7,279 nucleotides of DNA from Bacteroidota bacterium (GTDB lineage: Bacteria; Bacteroidota; Bacteroidia; Bacteroidales; JAAYUG01): positions 1 through 7,279 of the forward strand of contig JAKAMP010000131.1 of assembly GCA_021812865.1 (NCBI GenBank), written 5' to 3'. This document shows positions 1-5,953 of the stretch, one piece after another. Under the pieces are notes generated by a model. It was not told the DNA's origin. It worked only from the letters and a program-made list of their open reading frames with translations, and did no database searches. Position 1 is the stretch's first letter. Every line of letters begins with the position of its first letter. Both the position numbers and the translations under genes were made by a program.

Positions 1-1
1 A

Positions 2-292
2 GGCTCATCCCATGGTATATGCCTGGCCCTGTTCATGGTTTCGGTGGTAACTTATGTACACCGTTTTATTCCGCAGGAATGGAGGGCAACCGGACAATCA
101 TTCATTTATGCCTGCTATTTTGGAGCAGGACTGGCCATGGGAAATGCATGGATCGGATATCTTTCACAGAAAATAACCGTAAAAAAAGCCATGGCAGTTG
201 AGGCAGGATTGACCCTGCTGCTGATAATTGCCGTTATAGCTGTGTTCCGTTACATGAATAGGAACCATCGGCAGGCACAGGGTACGGTATAA
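2..292 (+). CDS. MFS transporter, C-terminal end (partial at 5' edge)
   Basis: This is an open frame from the window edge to a TAA stop, giving the last 96 residues of a polytopic membrane protein. Three hydrophobic stretches are visible. The first is at the edge (HGICLALFMVSVVTYVHRF), followed by a loop with IPQEWRATGQS. The second is SFIYACYFGAGLAMGNAWIGYL and the third is AVEAGLTLLLIIAVIAVFRYM, before a basic tail. The loop 'P-x-x-x-RATGQS' followed by a Gly-rich helix is typical of the last helices (TM10-12) of the MFS_1-like/NupG/LacY branch of the major facilitator superfamily, which are inner-membrane proton-coupled transporters. The substrate cannot be told from this fragment. An ATG at 35 lies inside the first helix and is not the true start, because the frame runs through from the edge. 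No clear terminator follows. Confidence 0.72.
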   Translation, partial: GSSHGICLALFMVSVVTYVHRFIPQEWRATGQSFIYACYFGAGLAMGNAWIGYLSQKITVKKAMAVEAGLTLLLIIAVIAVFRYMNRNHRQAQGTV

Positions 293-343
293 ACATTTTT
301 TTAAATTATGTTAAATTCAAACCGGTAGGCGGGAATGGGCCGA

Positions 344-372
344 TTGAAAGTTAACCAAATTACATACCTTTG
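344..372 (+). promoter_or_regulatory. Bacteroidetes-type promoter for the S41 peptidase gene
   Basis: TACCTTTG at 365-372 is an exact match to the Bacteroidetes -7 element TAnnTTTG. A TTG at 344-346 lies 18 bp upstream in the -33 position. Transcription would start near 379, leaving an AT-rich leader of about 27 nt with no Shine-Dalgarno site before the ATG at 406. This suggests that the peptidase is transcribed independently of the upstream transporter. Confidence 0.65.
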
Positions 373-405
373 TAACTTCTTAAGCAACTTCATATTTATA
401 CACGC

Positions 406-2124
406 ATGAAATATATCCGGAAGTTCAAAAAGGGAATCCTGGTGGCGGGCGTTGCCATTGTGCTTGTGCTGTCGGCAGGATTCATGGTTTCGAGTGACAG
501 GGATTTTGAGATACTGAAGAATCTCGACATATATTTTTCACTTTTCCGTGAACTGAATCTCTTCTATGTAGATGACACCAACCCCGAAAAGCTGGTGACC
601 AAGAGCATTGATGCCATGCTGAGTTCGTTGGATCCATATACGCAGTATATCCCGGAATCGGAAGCTGATGATTTCAGGTTCCAGACCACCGGTGAATATG
701 GAGGCATAGGCGCAATCATCCGCAGGGGTACCGATGCGGTGGTGATTGCCGAACCCTATGAAAATTCTCCTGCAGCCCGCAGCGGGCTTAAAGCAGGCGA
801 CCTGCTTACTGAAATCAACGGTAAGCCAGTGAAGGACCAGGCCATCACGGATGTGAGCGAGATGCTGAAAGGCGCACCCGGTACACAAATCGAGCTCACA
901 GTTAAACGTCCTTACGAAAACAAAACCTTCAAAAAAACCATCACCCGGGAACAAATAGTAATCCCCAATGTTCCTTATTATGGAATAGTGGCTAAAGGCA
1001 TTGGTTATATCCGTCTGTCGAGTTTCACTCCCAATGCGGGGAAGGAAGTGGGCGATGCCCTCAAGGACATGAAAAAGAACATGAACGTTCATTCGGTTAT
1101 CCTCGACCTGCGGGGTAACCCGGGAGGTCTACTGGTTGAAGCCGTCAATGTGGTGAGCAATTTCGTTGACAAGGGCCAGGAAGTAGTTAGTACCCGTGGC
1201 AAAGTGCAGCAATTTGACAATGTATACCGTACCACCGATAACCCGGTTGACAGTGTCATCCCTTTAGTGGTGCTGGTAAACCGTTCTTCTGCCTCAGCGT
1301 CTGAAATCGTGACCGGGGCAATCCAGGATCTCGATCGTGGAGTGATCGTGGGTCAACGTACCTTTGGCAAGGGGCTGGTACAAACCACCCGCCGGCTGAG
1401 CTACAATGCCCAGCTGAAAGTGACCACGGCCAAATACTATATTCCCAGTGGCCGGTGCATCCAGGCTCTGGATTACAGTCACAGGAACCCCGATGGCAGC
1501 GTGGGCTATATACCCGACTCACTAATCCGCGCCTTTAAAACCAAAAAAGGCAGGGTGGTTTATGATGGAGGTGGCATTCAACCCGACATTCACGTGGAAA
1601 CAGATCTCCTCAGCAACCTCGCGGTGAGTCTGTACACCAAGAACCTGATCTTTGATTATGCCACCGATTATGCGGCCCACCATGATACTGTTCTTGCAGC
1701 AAATAAATTCAGGATCACCGACGAAATGTACAGACAATTTACTCAGTTCCTTCAGGGCAAGGATTTCGATTATGAAACAGAAAGTGAAGCCAAACTCGAC
1801 GACCTGATCAAACTTGCCAAAAGGGAAAAATACTATGCAACGGCAGCTCCGGAATTCACAGCGCTGAAACAAAAACTGGCACACGACAAGAACAAGGATC
1901 TACAGATTTTCAAGCCTGAAATAGAAGACCTGCTTGGCGAAGAGATCATGAGCCGGTATTATTACCAGAAAGGTCGTATTGAATTTTCCCTCCAGACCGA
2001 CGAACAGTTCAGCAAGGCCATTCAGGTGCTGCAGGACCCGCAATTGTACAACTCCATCCTCAATGGTAGCTGGAAAGAAAAGACCACCGAGGCCCGGGCA
2101 TACGACATGCAAAATGCGGACTGA
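406..2124 (+). CDS. S41-family carboxy-terminal processing peptidase (Ctp/Prc type)
   Basis: This is a complete 572-residue serine protease of family S41A, expected in the periplasm, where such enzymes trim or degrade proteins from exposed C-termini. Residues 1-30 form a basic N-terminus plus a hydrophobic segment (signal peptide or anchor). A PDZ domain spans about 92-170, with the ligand-loop motif SGLKAGD at 126-132. The protease core runs from about 185 to 385: LRGNPGG at 235-241, SSASASE at 294-300 with the predicted nucleophile Ser297, and TFGKGLVQ at 319-326 with the predicted general base Lys322 and Gln326. The Ser-Lys spacing of 25 matches E. coli Prc (S430/K455), so it should be active. 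Residues from about 420 to 572 are a charged, probably helical extension, common in Bacteroidetes members. The ATG start has a well-placed promoter and begins the signal sequence directly. Its substrates are unknown. Confidence 0.95.
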   Translation: MKYIRKFKKGILVAGVAIVLVLSAGFMVSSDRDFEILKNLDIYFSLFRELNLFYVDDTNPEKLVTKSIDAMLSSLDPYTQYIPESEADDFRFQTTGEYGGIGAIIRRGTDAVVIAEPYENSPAARSGLKAGDLLTEINGKPVKDQAITDVSEMLKGAPGTQIELTVKRPYENKTFKKTITREQIVIPNVPYYGIVAKGIGYIRLSSFTPNAGKEVGDALKDMKKNMNVHSVILDLRGNPGGLLVEAVNVVSNFVDKGQEVVSTRGKVQQFDNVYRTTDNPVDSVIPLVVLVNRSSASASEIVTGAIQDLDRGVIVGQRTFGKGLVQTTRRLSYNAQLKVTTAKYYIPSGRCIQALDYSHRNPDGSVGYIPDSLIRAFKTKKGRVVYDGGGIQPDIHVETDLLSNLAVSLYTKNLIFDYATDYAAHHDTVLAANKFRITDEMYRQFTQFLQGKDFDYETESEAKLDDLIKLAKREKYYATAAPEFTALKQKLAHDKNKDLQIFKPEIEDLLGEEIMSRYYYQKGRIEFSLQTDEQFSKAIQVLQDPQLYNSILNGSWKEKTTEARAYDMQNAD

Positions 2125-2201
2125 AACCCCGGATACCTTTTCTAAGTGGATGCCCGACAGCCGGATGAGCCTAGAATCTCGATCGGCGTGGCAGAAATAC
2201 T

Positions 2202-2209
2202 TACCTATG
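2202..2209 (+). promoter_or_regulatory. Possible -7 promoter element upstream of the GT9 gene
   Basis: TACCTATG differs by one base from TAnnTTTG and lies 24 bp before the TTG codon at 2233. Transcription would begin near 2216. No good -33 TTG/TTTG is seen about 19 bp upstream, so the site is weak. If real, it lies downstream of the ATG at 2146 and so excludes that codon as the start. Read-through from the peptidase promoter is the alternative. Confidence 0.25.
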
Positions 2210-2232
2210 TAGTTGAATCAAGCGGTGCAGCC

Positions 2233-3210
2233 TTGAAACGATTCCTGATCATCCGGTTCAGTTCTATTGGCGATATCGTGCTTACTACGCCTGTAATCCG
2301 TTGTCTTAAAACTCAGCAGGCAGACTGTGAGATTCATTATGTAACGAAAAAGCAATTTCTTCCTTTGCTGGAGGCCAATCCCTTCATCGATAGGCTGCAT
2401 GCTTTCGATGGGAATCTCTCTTCCCTGGTAGCCGAACTGAAACCCTTCCGGTTTGATGCAATTTTCGATCTTCACGGGAGCCTTCGAAGCAGGCTGCTTA
2501 CCCTGATACTCCGCAGGAAGTCGTATGTATTTCCCAAACTGAATGCCAAGAAATGGTTGATGGTAAAATTCAAAATCGACCTTCTCCCACGCATCCATAT
2601 TGTTGACCGGTATCTGTCCACACTGAAGAAATTCAATATTAAGAACGACAACAAAGGACTGGACTATTTCATACCCCCTGCGGGAGAAGTGGATCTGCAG
2701 TCTCTTCCTTCAATCTTTCATCAGGGATTCATCGTTGTCGCCACCGGAGGGAAACATAACACCAAGCAGATCACCACCGACCAGATGATTGAATTGTGTG
2801 GATTACTTAAATACCCGGTCATTTTGCTGGGCGGCAGCGAAGATGCAGCGAAAGCAGAAGAGGTGTCCGCCCGGTCCGGAAAGGATATTTTCAACGGGTG
2901 TGGCCAATACTCCCTGAACCAGTCGGCCTCCCTTTTGAAACAGGCACGCGTGGTGATCGCCCCGGACACTGGCATCATGCATATAGCCGCGGCGCTAAAG
3001 AAACCCGTGCTTTCCATCTGGGGAAACACCATTCCCGGATTTGGCATGTACCCGTATATGCCCGATCCCCGTTCGGTTTTGTTCGAAACCATAGGACTGT
3101 CATGCAGACCCTGTTCAAAACTTGGCTATCCTGCTTGTCCCAAAGGCCATTTCCGTTGCATGCTTAACCATTCCATGTCCGACATAGCGGTAAAAGCAAA
3201 CCTTTTCTGA
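2233..3210 (+). CDS. Glycosyltransferase family 9 (heptosyltransferase-like)
   Basis: This encodes a GT-B fold glycosyltransferase of family GT9, the family of the ADP-heptose:LPS heptosyltransferases (WaaC/WaaF). It probably adds a sugar to the lipopolysaccharide core at the cytoplasmic face of the inner membrane. The N-terminus KRFLIIRFSSIGDIVLTTP is the standard first strand and glycine loop of GT9. The C-terminal half carries PDTGIMHIAAALKKPVLSIWG, the donor-site motif, with Asp245 and His250. A Cys cluster follows at C291, C294, C302 and C309 (CX2C-X7-C-X6-C). The TTG at 2233 is chosen as start (325 residues) because the family motif begins at once after it. An in-frame ATG at 2146 would add 29 residues that look like translated intergenic DNA and would place the start 22 bp after the peptidase stop. 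The true acceptor and donor cannot be read from the sequence. Confidence 0.88.
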   Translation: MKRFLIIRFSSIGDIVLTTPVIRCLKTQQADCEIHYVTKKQFLPLLEANPFIDRLHAFDGNLSSLVAELKPFRFDAIFDLHGSLRSRLLTLILRRKSYVFPKLNAKKWLMVKFKIDLLPRIHIVDRYLSTLKKFNIKNDNKGLDYFIPPAGEVDLQSLPSIFHQGFIVVATGGKHNTKQITTDQMIELCGLLKYPVILLGGSEDAAKAEEVSARSGKDIFNGCGQYSLNQSASLLKQARVVIAPDTGIMHIAAALKKPVLSIWGNTIPGFGMYPYMPDPRSVLFETIGLSCRPCSKLGYPACPKGHFRCMLNHSMSDIAVKANLF

Positions 3211-3335
3211 TCTTTCTACTCCTCAGGCATTTTGATCACCCTGTATTAGGGTTTACTCATACGGCTGATGATTTTATCCGCAAAACGGTAATGCGAATCA
3301 CCTTAACCCCGGAAACTTTTCTCTGGAAAATCGTA

Positions 3336-3343
3336 AACCTTTG
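3336..3343 (+). promoter_or_regulatory. Possible -7 promoter element for the SiaC-like gene
   Basis: AACCTTTG differs by one base from TAnnTTTG and lies 29 bp before the ATG at 3373, implying a short leader. The -33 region is poor (a TTTT near 3317 rather than TTTG at the right distance). The assignment rests mainly on position in the 162-bp gap after the GT9 gene. Confidence 0.3.
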
Positions 3344-3372
3344 CAGATAACAACACAAGGACATTCTTGCAC

Positions 3373-3750
3373 ATGAAAAACCTTTTGAGCATACCAGAGA
3401 CACAGACTGAACCTTTTATCGAATTCAGCCGCGGCACCCTCATTATCAGGGGCAAATCCATCCCTACCGATTCGGCACCCTTGTACAACCAAGTAATTGA
3501 TGTGTTTTACCAGTACAGCAAAAAACCACTGCCGGAAACTAACATCATCATTGACCTGGCATACATCAACTGCAATTCTTCCCGCTCTCTTCTGAATCTT
3601 CTCATTGTGGCGGAACATATGCACAAGGAAGGTTTTGGGATTAAAGTCATATGGTACCACAATGAACATGACGAGCTGATGCATGAACAGGGCCTGGTAT
3701 TCAAGGACCTTCTTTCTGTACCCGTTGAGATTACATCGTTCAAACGCTGA
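3373..3750 (+). CDS. SiaC-family (DUF1987) regulatory phosphoprotein-like
   Basis: This is a 125-residue soluble protein matching the SiaC/DUF1987 family in length and layout. It has an N-terminal 'IPETQTEPFIEFSRGTLIIRGKSIP', a middle segment 'SAPLYNQVIDVFYQY', a core beta strand 'IIIDLAYINCNSSRSLLNLL', then 'GFGIKVIWYH' and a final 'LLSVPVEI'. In Pseudomonas aeruginosa, SiaC is phosphorylated by SiaB and dephosphorylated by SiaA, and its unphosphorylated form activates the diguanylate cyclase SiaD. The family signature around the phospho-acceptor is usually YxNTSS. Here it reads YINCNSSR, putting Cys67 where the Thr (T68 in P. aeruginosa, from memory) would be. The acidic DED-type motif after the Trp strand is also altered (EHDEL). 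No siaA, siaB or siaD gene is adjacent. The ATG at 3373 is preferred; a TTG at 3367, 5 nt after AAGGA, is an alternative adding two residues. Confidence 0.82.
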   Translation: MKNLLSIPETQTEPFIEFSRGTLIIRGKSIPTDSAPLYNQVIDVFYQYSKKPLPETNIIIDLAYINCNSSRSLLNLLIVAEHMHKEGFGIKVIWYHNEHDELMHEQGLVFKDLLSVPVEITSFKR

Positions 3751-3899
3751 CGGGCCACTCTCGTTGTTCCTGTGCATGAATAATTATTCCCACCTGCAGG
3801 CTGAAACCACGGCCATCTTATCCAGTCCTACCTGGCAAAACCAACAGGGAGCCTCTCTTGTAATAAGTCGATGTACTGATTTGATGCATCGATCCTGCG

Positions 3900-3920
3900 C
3901 CGGGCAACGTTTTTGCCTGG
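3900..3920. other. Hairpin-forming inverted repeat
   Basis: CCGGGCAA at 3900-3907 pairs with TTGCCTGG at 3913-3920 across a 5-nt loop (CGTTT), giving eight pairs with one G-U. It lies 150 bp after the SiaC stop codon. No T-run follows on the plus strand, so it is not a standard intrinsic terminator. It could be an RNA 3' end or part of a small RNA. Confidence 0.4.
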
Positions 3921-3988
3921 ACCAGAATTATTCCTCGATCACCGAACAAAGAAATGATATTCTCTGCATAATAGTGACTGATATTTTT

Positions 3989-3996
3989 TTACTTTG
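3989..3996 (+). promoter_or_regulatory. Possible -7 promoter element for the epimerase gene
   Basis: TTACTTTG follows a run of seven Ts and is one base off TAnnTTTG; it is followed by C, as is common in such promoters. A start near 4003 would give a leader of about 124 nt to the ATG at 4127. No clear -33 TTG is present at 19 bp. Confidence 0.35.
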
Positions 3997-4011
3997 CATT
4001 GCCATGCTACG

Positions 4012-4024
4012 ACAAAAATTTTGT
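4012..4024. repeat. Short palindrome ACAAAA-A-TTTTGT
   Basis: These are perfect 6-bp arms around one central A, lying just downstream of the likely transcription start for the epimerase. The position and size suit an operator, but AT-rich palindromes of this length also arise by chance. Confidence 0.3.
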
Positions 4025-4126
4025 TTTGCTTTCAGGTTTGTCAATCTTAAGGATACGTCGTCATGGCCAAGTGTAGCGCAAAGGAATTGCCTGACCTGAA
4101 AGGTTTAAGTAATTGAACAAAGTATT

Positions 4127-5179
4127 ATGAAAGTTTTGGTTACCGGAACGGCTGGTTTCATTGGTTTTCACCTGGCGCAGCGCCTACTAAGCGAAGGACA
4201 TGAGGTGGTTGGCCTGGATGCTATCAATGACTATTACGACGTGGAGCTCAAATACAACCGGTTGGCCGTGTCGGGCATCAAAAGAACGTCCATCATACAG
4301 GGTCGTCTCGTGCAGAGTACACTTTCCCCCATGTACAGATTCGTCAAAGCAACGCTTGAAGATCATCCCTTCATGCTGGAATTGTTTGAACGCGAGAAAT
4401 TTGATATCGTAGTGAACCTGGCAGCCCAGGCCGGTGTAAGGTACAGTCTTCAGAATCCGCATGCCTATATCAATAGCAATATTACTGGTTTTCTGAATAT
4501 ATTGGAAGCCTGCCGGCACTATCCTGTGAAACACTTAGTGTATGCCAGCTCATCAAGCGTATATGGCCTGAATGAAAGCTTCCCCTTTTCTATTCATGAA
4601 CCTGCCGATCATCCCATCAGCCTCTATGCTGCCAGTAAAAGAAGTAACGAGCTGATGGCTCATGCATACAGCCACCTTTACGGCTTACCTACAACCGGAC
4701 TGAGGTTCTTTACAGTGTATGGCCCCTGGGGCCGGCCAGATATGGCCTTGTTTATTTTTACCAGGTCTATCCTCGAAGGCAAACCCATTGATGTGTACAA
4801 TAATGGTGAAATGGAACGCGATTTCACCTATGTGGATGATATAGTAGAAGGAATAGTCAATGTAATGGGTGATGTTCCCAGACCCGACCCGCTCTGGAAT
4901 TCTCAAAAACCCGATCCATCCGGTTCACGGGCTGCATTCCGGGTGTATAATATCGGGAACAGTCGTTCGGTTAAACTCACCGAGTTTATCGATGAAATTG
5001 AACAGACCTTGGGTATCGCGGCAAAAAAGAATTTCATGCCTATGCAGGCAGGCGATGTGGTTAAAACTTGGGCCGATGTATCGGATCTGAAAAAGAATTA
5101 CGGGTATCAACCAAAAACCCCGGTAAGCCAGGGTGTAAGGAATTTTATAGCCTGGTACCGGGATTATTATAAGGTATGA
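4127..5179 (+). CDS. NAD-dependent UDP-glucuronate 4-epimerase-like protein
   Basis: This is a complete 350-residue cytoplasmic extended short-chain dehydrogenase (GalE superfamily). The N-terminal Rossmann motif is GTAGFIG (G7, G10, G13). It is followed by DAINDYYDVELKYNRL, a segment characteristic of the CapI/LspL UDP-glucuronate 4-epimerase group. Next come AAQAGVRYSLQNP, the active-site Ser stretch YASSSSVYG (139-147), the catalytic YxxxK (Tyr167, Lys171), and RFFTVYGPWGRPDMALF, the C-terminal substrate-binding signature. RDFTYVDDIVEGI is also typical. The expected reaction is UDP-glucuronate to UDP-galacturonate, supplying sugar for capsule, O-antigen or exopolysaccharide. Related epimerases acting on other UDP-sugars cannot be excluded from motifs alone. 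No strong Shine-Dalgarno site is seen. The gene stands alone rather than in an obvious polysaccharide cluster and ends 5 bp from a convergent tRNA gene. Confidence 0.93.
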   Translation: MKVLVTGTAGFIGFHLAQRLLSEGHEVVGLDAINDYYDVELKYNRLAVSGIKRTSIIQGRLVQSTLSPMYRFVKATLEDHPFMLELFEREKFDIVVNLAAQAGVRYSLQNPHAYINSNITGFLNILEACRHYPVKHLVYASSSSVYGLNESFPFSIHEPADHPISLYAASKRSNELMAHAYSHLYGLPTTGLRFFTVYGPWGRPDMALFIFTRSILEGKPIDVYNNGEMERDFTYVDDIVEGIVNVMGDVPRPDPLWNSQKPDPSGSRAAFRVYNIGNSRSVKLTEFIDEIEQTLGIAAKKNFMPMQAGDVVKTWADVSDLKKNYGYQPKTPVSQGVRNFIAWYRDYYKV

Positions 5180-5184
5180 TCTCG

Positions 5185-5259
5185 TGGGTTGCACTGGATT
5201 CGAACCAGTGACCCCTACCCTGTCAAGGTAATGCTCTAAACCAACTGAGCTAGCAACCC
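5185..5259 (-). tRNA. tRNA-Val (anticodon GAC)
   Basis: Read on the minus strand, the 75-nt gene folds into a full cloverleaf. The acceptor stem is GGGTTGC/GCAACCC (perfect), with TA linking to the D arm (GCTC/GAGC). The anticodon arm is TTACC/GGTAG around loop TTGACAG, the variable loop is GGGTC, and the T arm is ACTGG/CCAGT around TTCGAAT. The anticodon GAC (plus-strand positions 5222-5224) reads GUC and GUU valine codons. The discriminator base is A (5185) and CCA is not encoded, so it must be added after transcription. It is convergent with the epimerase gene. Confidence 0.97.
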
Positions 5260-5272
5260 GAAAAATGTGAAG

Positions 5273-5303
5273 CAAAAGTATAAAAATGCAGATGAACATC
5301 AAA
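5273..5303 (-). promoter_or_regulatory. Promoter of the tRNA-Val gene
   Basis: On the minus strand, TTTG (5303-5300) and TACTTTTG (5280-5273, an exact TAnnTTTG) are separated by exactly 19 bp, an excellent match to the Bacteroidetes sigma-ABfr consensus. Transcription would start near 5266, about 7 nt before the mature tRNA 5' end at 5259. Confidence 0.75.
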
Positions 5304-5390
5304 CAATATTTAACGATTTAGGTAGGAATATATCCGGATCAGCAACGGCTTTGAGTACACCGCCGGATAGAAAAGTTCAGGAGAAGTGGC

Positions 5391-5396
5391 AGGAAG
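5391..5396 (+). promoter_or_regulatory. Shine-Dalgarno-like AGGAAG before the yfiR-like gene
   Basis: AGGAAG ends 4 nt before the ATG at 5401. This supports that ATG over an in-frame GTG at 5386, which lies upstream of the purine-rich site and would add five residues ahead of the signal peptide. Confidence 0.4.
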
Positions 5397-5400
5397 AAAC

Positions 5401-5952
5401 ATGAGCAGGTTCACCAAACATATTTTCCGATTCATCATTGCAGGAATATTCATTCCGCTGTCCCTGCATGCACAACCTGCGGATGAATACACCATCAAAG
5501 CCGTTTGGCTGGAAAGATTTACGCGTTTCATCGACTGGCCAAAAAACAACCGAGTGAATGACCAGCGGAAAAATTTCACCATTGGCATTGTGGGCGACGA
5601 TCCTTTTTGCGGAAAACTGGAACAGGTATATAATGACCAGCGGATAAAGAATAAACTCGTAACCGTGCTCCGACTGGAATCTTATGCCGACATTGAAAAA
5701 TGTGATCTCCTGTTCATTTCATCATCGGAAGCCGACCAGCTAGTGAACATTCTGGCTAAAACATGGAATAAAGCCATTCTCACCATTTCCGATACGCCCG
5801 GATTCGGTCAGAAAGGTGTGTTGATAAATTTCTACTGGGACCTGGAAAAAATCAGGTTTGAGATTAATGAAAAAGCAGTCAATGATTCCGGATTATATTT
5901 CGGATTCAGATTAATGAATGCGGCCACATTAATCAACCGGATAAATCCATAG
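5401..5952 (+). CDS. YfiR-family (DUF4154) periplasmic protein
   Basis: This is a 183-residue exported protein. Residues 1-30 form a signal peptide (basic MSRFTKH, hydrophobic core, SLHA-Q cleavage region). The mature part shows the full YfiR/DUF4154 pattern: [18 protein letters not shown] at the start, [44 protein letters not shown] and [21 protein letters not shown] near the end. Cys70 and Cys101 match the conserved pair that can form a disulfide in Pseudomonas YfiR. There, YfiR binds the periplasmic domain of the diguanylate cyclase YfiN and holds it inactive. Here the next gene, starting after a single base, is a histidine kinase with a CHASE8-like domain, so this protein probably gates that kinase. 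No yfiB-like lipoprotein is visible in the window. No convincing promoter was found in the 140 bp upstream. Confidence 0.9.
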   Translation: MSRFTKHIFRFIIAGIFIPLSLHAQPADEYTIKAVWLERFTRFIDWPKNNRVNDQRKNFTIGIVGDDPFCGKLEQVYNDQRIKNKLVTVLRLESYADIEKCDLLFISSSEADQLVNILAKTWNKAILTISDTPGFGQKGVLINFYWDLEKIRFEINEKAVNDSGLYFGFRLMNAATLINRINP

Positions 5953-5953
5953 T

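Larger units (their letters stand above)
3751..4126. other. 376-bp region without a convincing gene
   Basis: I find no protein gene here with a recognisable family or sensible composition. The region holds an 8-bp-stem hairpin (3900-3920), a T-rich stretch running into a promoter-like TTACTTTG (3989-3996) and a 13-bp palindrome (4012-4024) before the epimerase. If the promoter is right, the epimerase has a long leader of about 120 nt, which leaves room for regulation. No riboswitch class was recognised. Confidence 0.5.

Noticed and set aside
538..1092. A 184-residue minus-strand open frame inside the S41 peptidase gene
   Set aside because: It is fully antisense to a well-supported gene and shows a shadow-type composition rich in His, Ile and Phe with no motif.
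3238..3252. Inverted repeat ACCCT-gtatt-AGGGT after the GT9 stop codon as an intrinsic terminator
   Set aside because: The stem is only 5 bp and is followed by TTTACT rather than a proper T-run, so it is too weak to call.
3298..3777. A 159-residue minus-strand open frame opposite the SiaC-like gene
   Set aside because: The plus-strand frame matches a known family over its whole length, and the minus-strand product matches nothing I recognise.
3683..4099. A 138-residue plus-strand open frame overlapping the 3' end of the SiaC-like gene and most of the following gap
   Set aside because: It starts inside the SiaC-like gene in another frame, has no family resemblance, and its Cys/Ser/Arg-rich composition looks like translated noncoding DNA.
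4925..5302. A 125-residue minus-strand open frame covering the tRNA and the epimerase 3' end
   Set aside because: It translates the tRNA gene itself (giving the familiar VGLEHYLDRVGVTGSNPVQPT artefact) and overlaps a well-supported gene.
5386..5400. GTG at 5386 as the start of the yfiR-like gene
   Set aside because: The ATG at 5401 is preceded at 4 nt by AGGAAG and leads directly into a normal signal peptide; the GTG form would put the ribosome site inside the coding region.
5185..5400. Integration of a mobile element at the tRNA-Val gene
   Set aside because: No integrase gene or duplicated tRNA 3' end was found on either side within the window.
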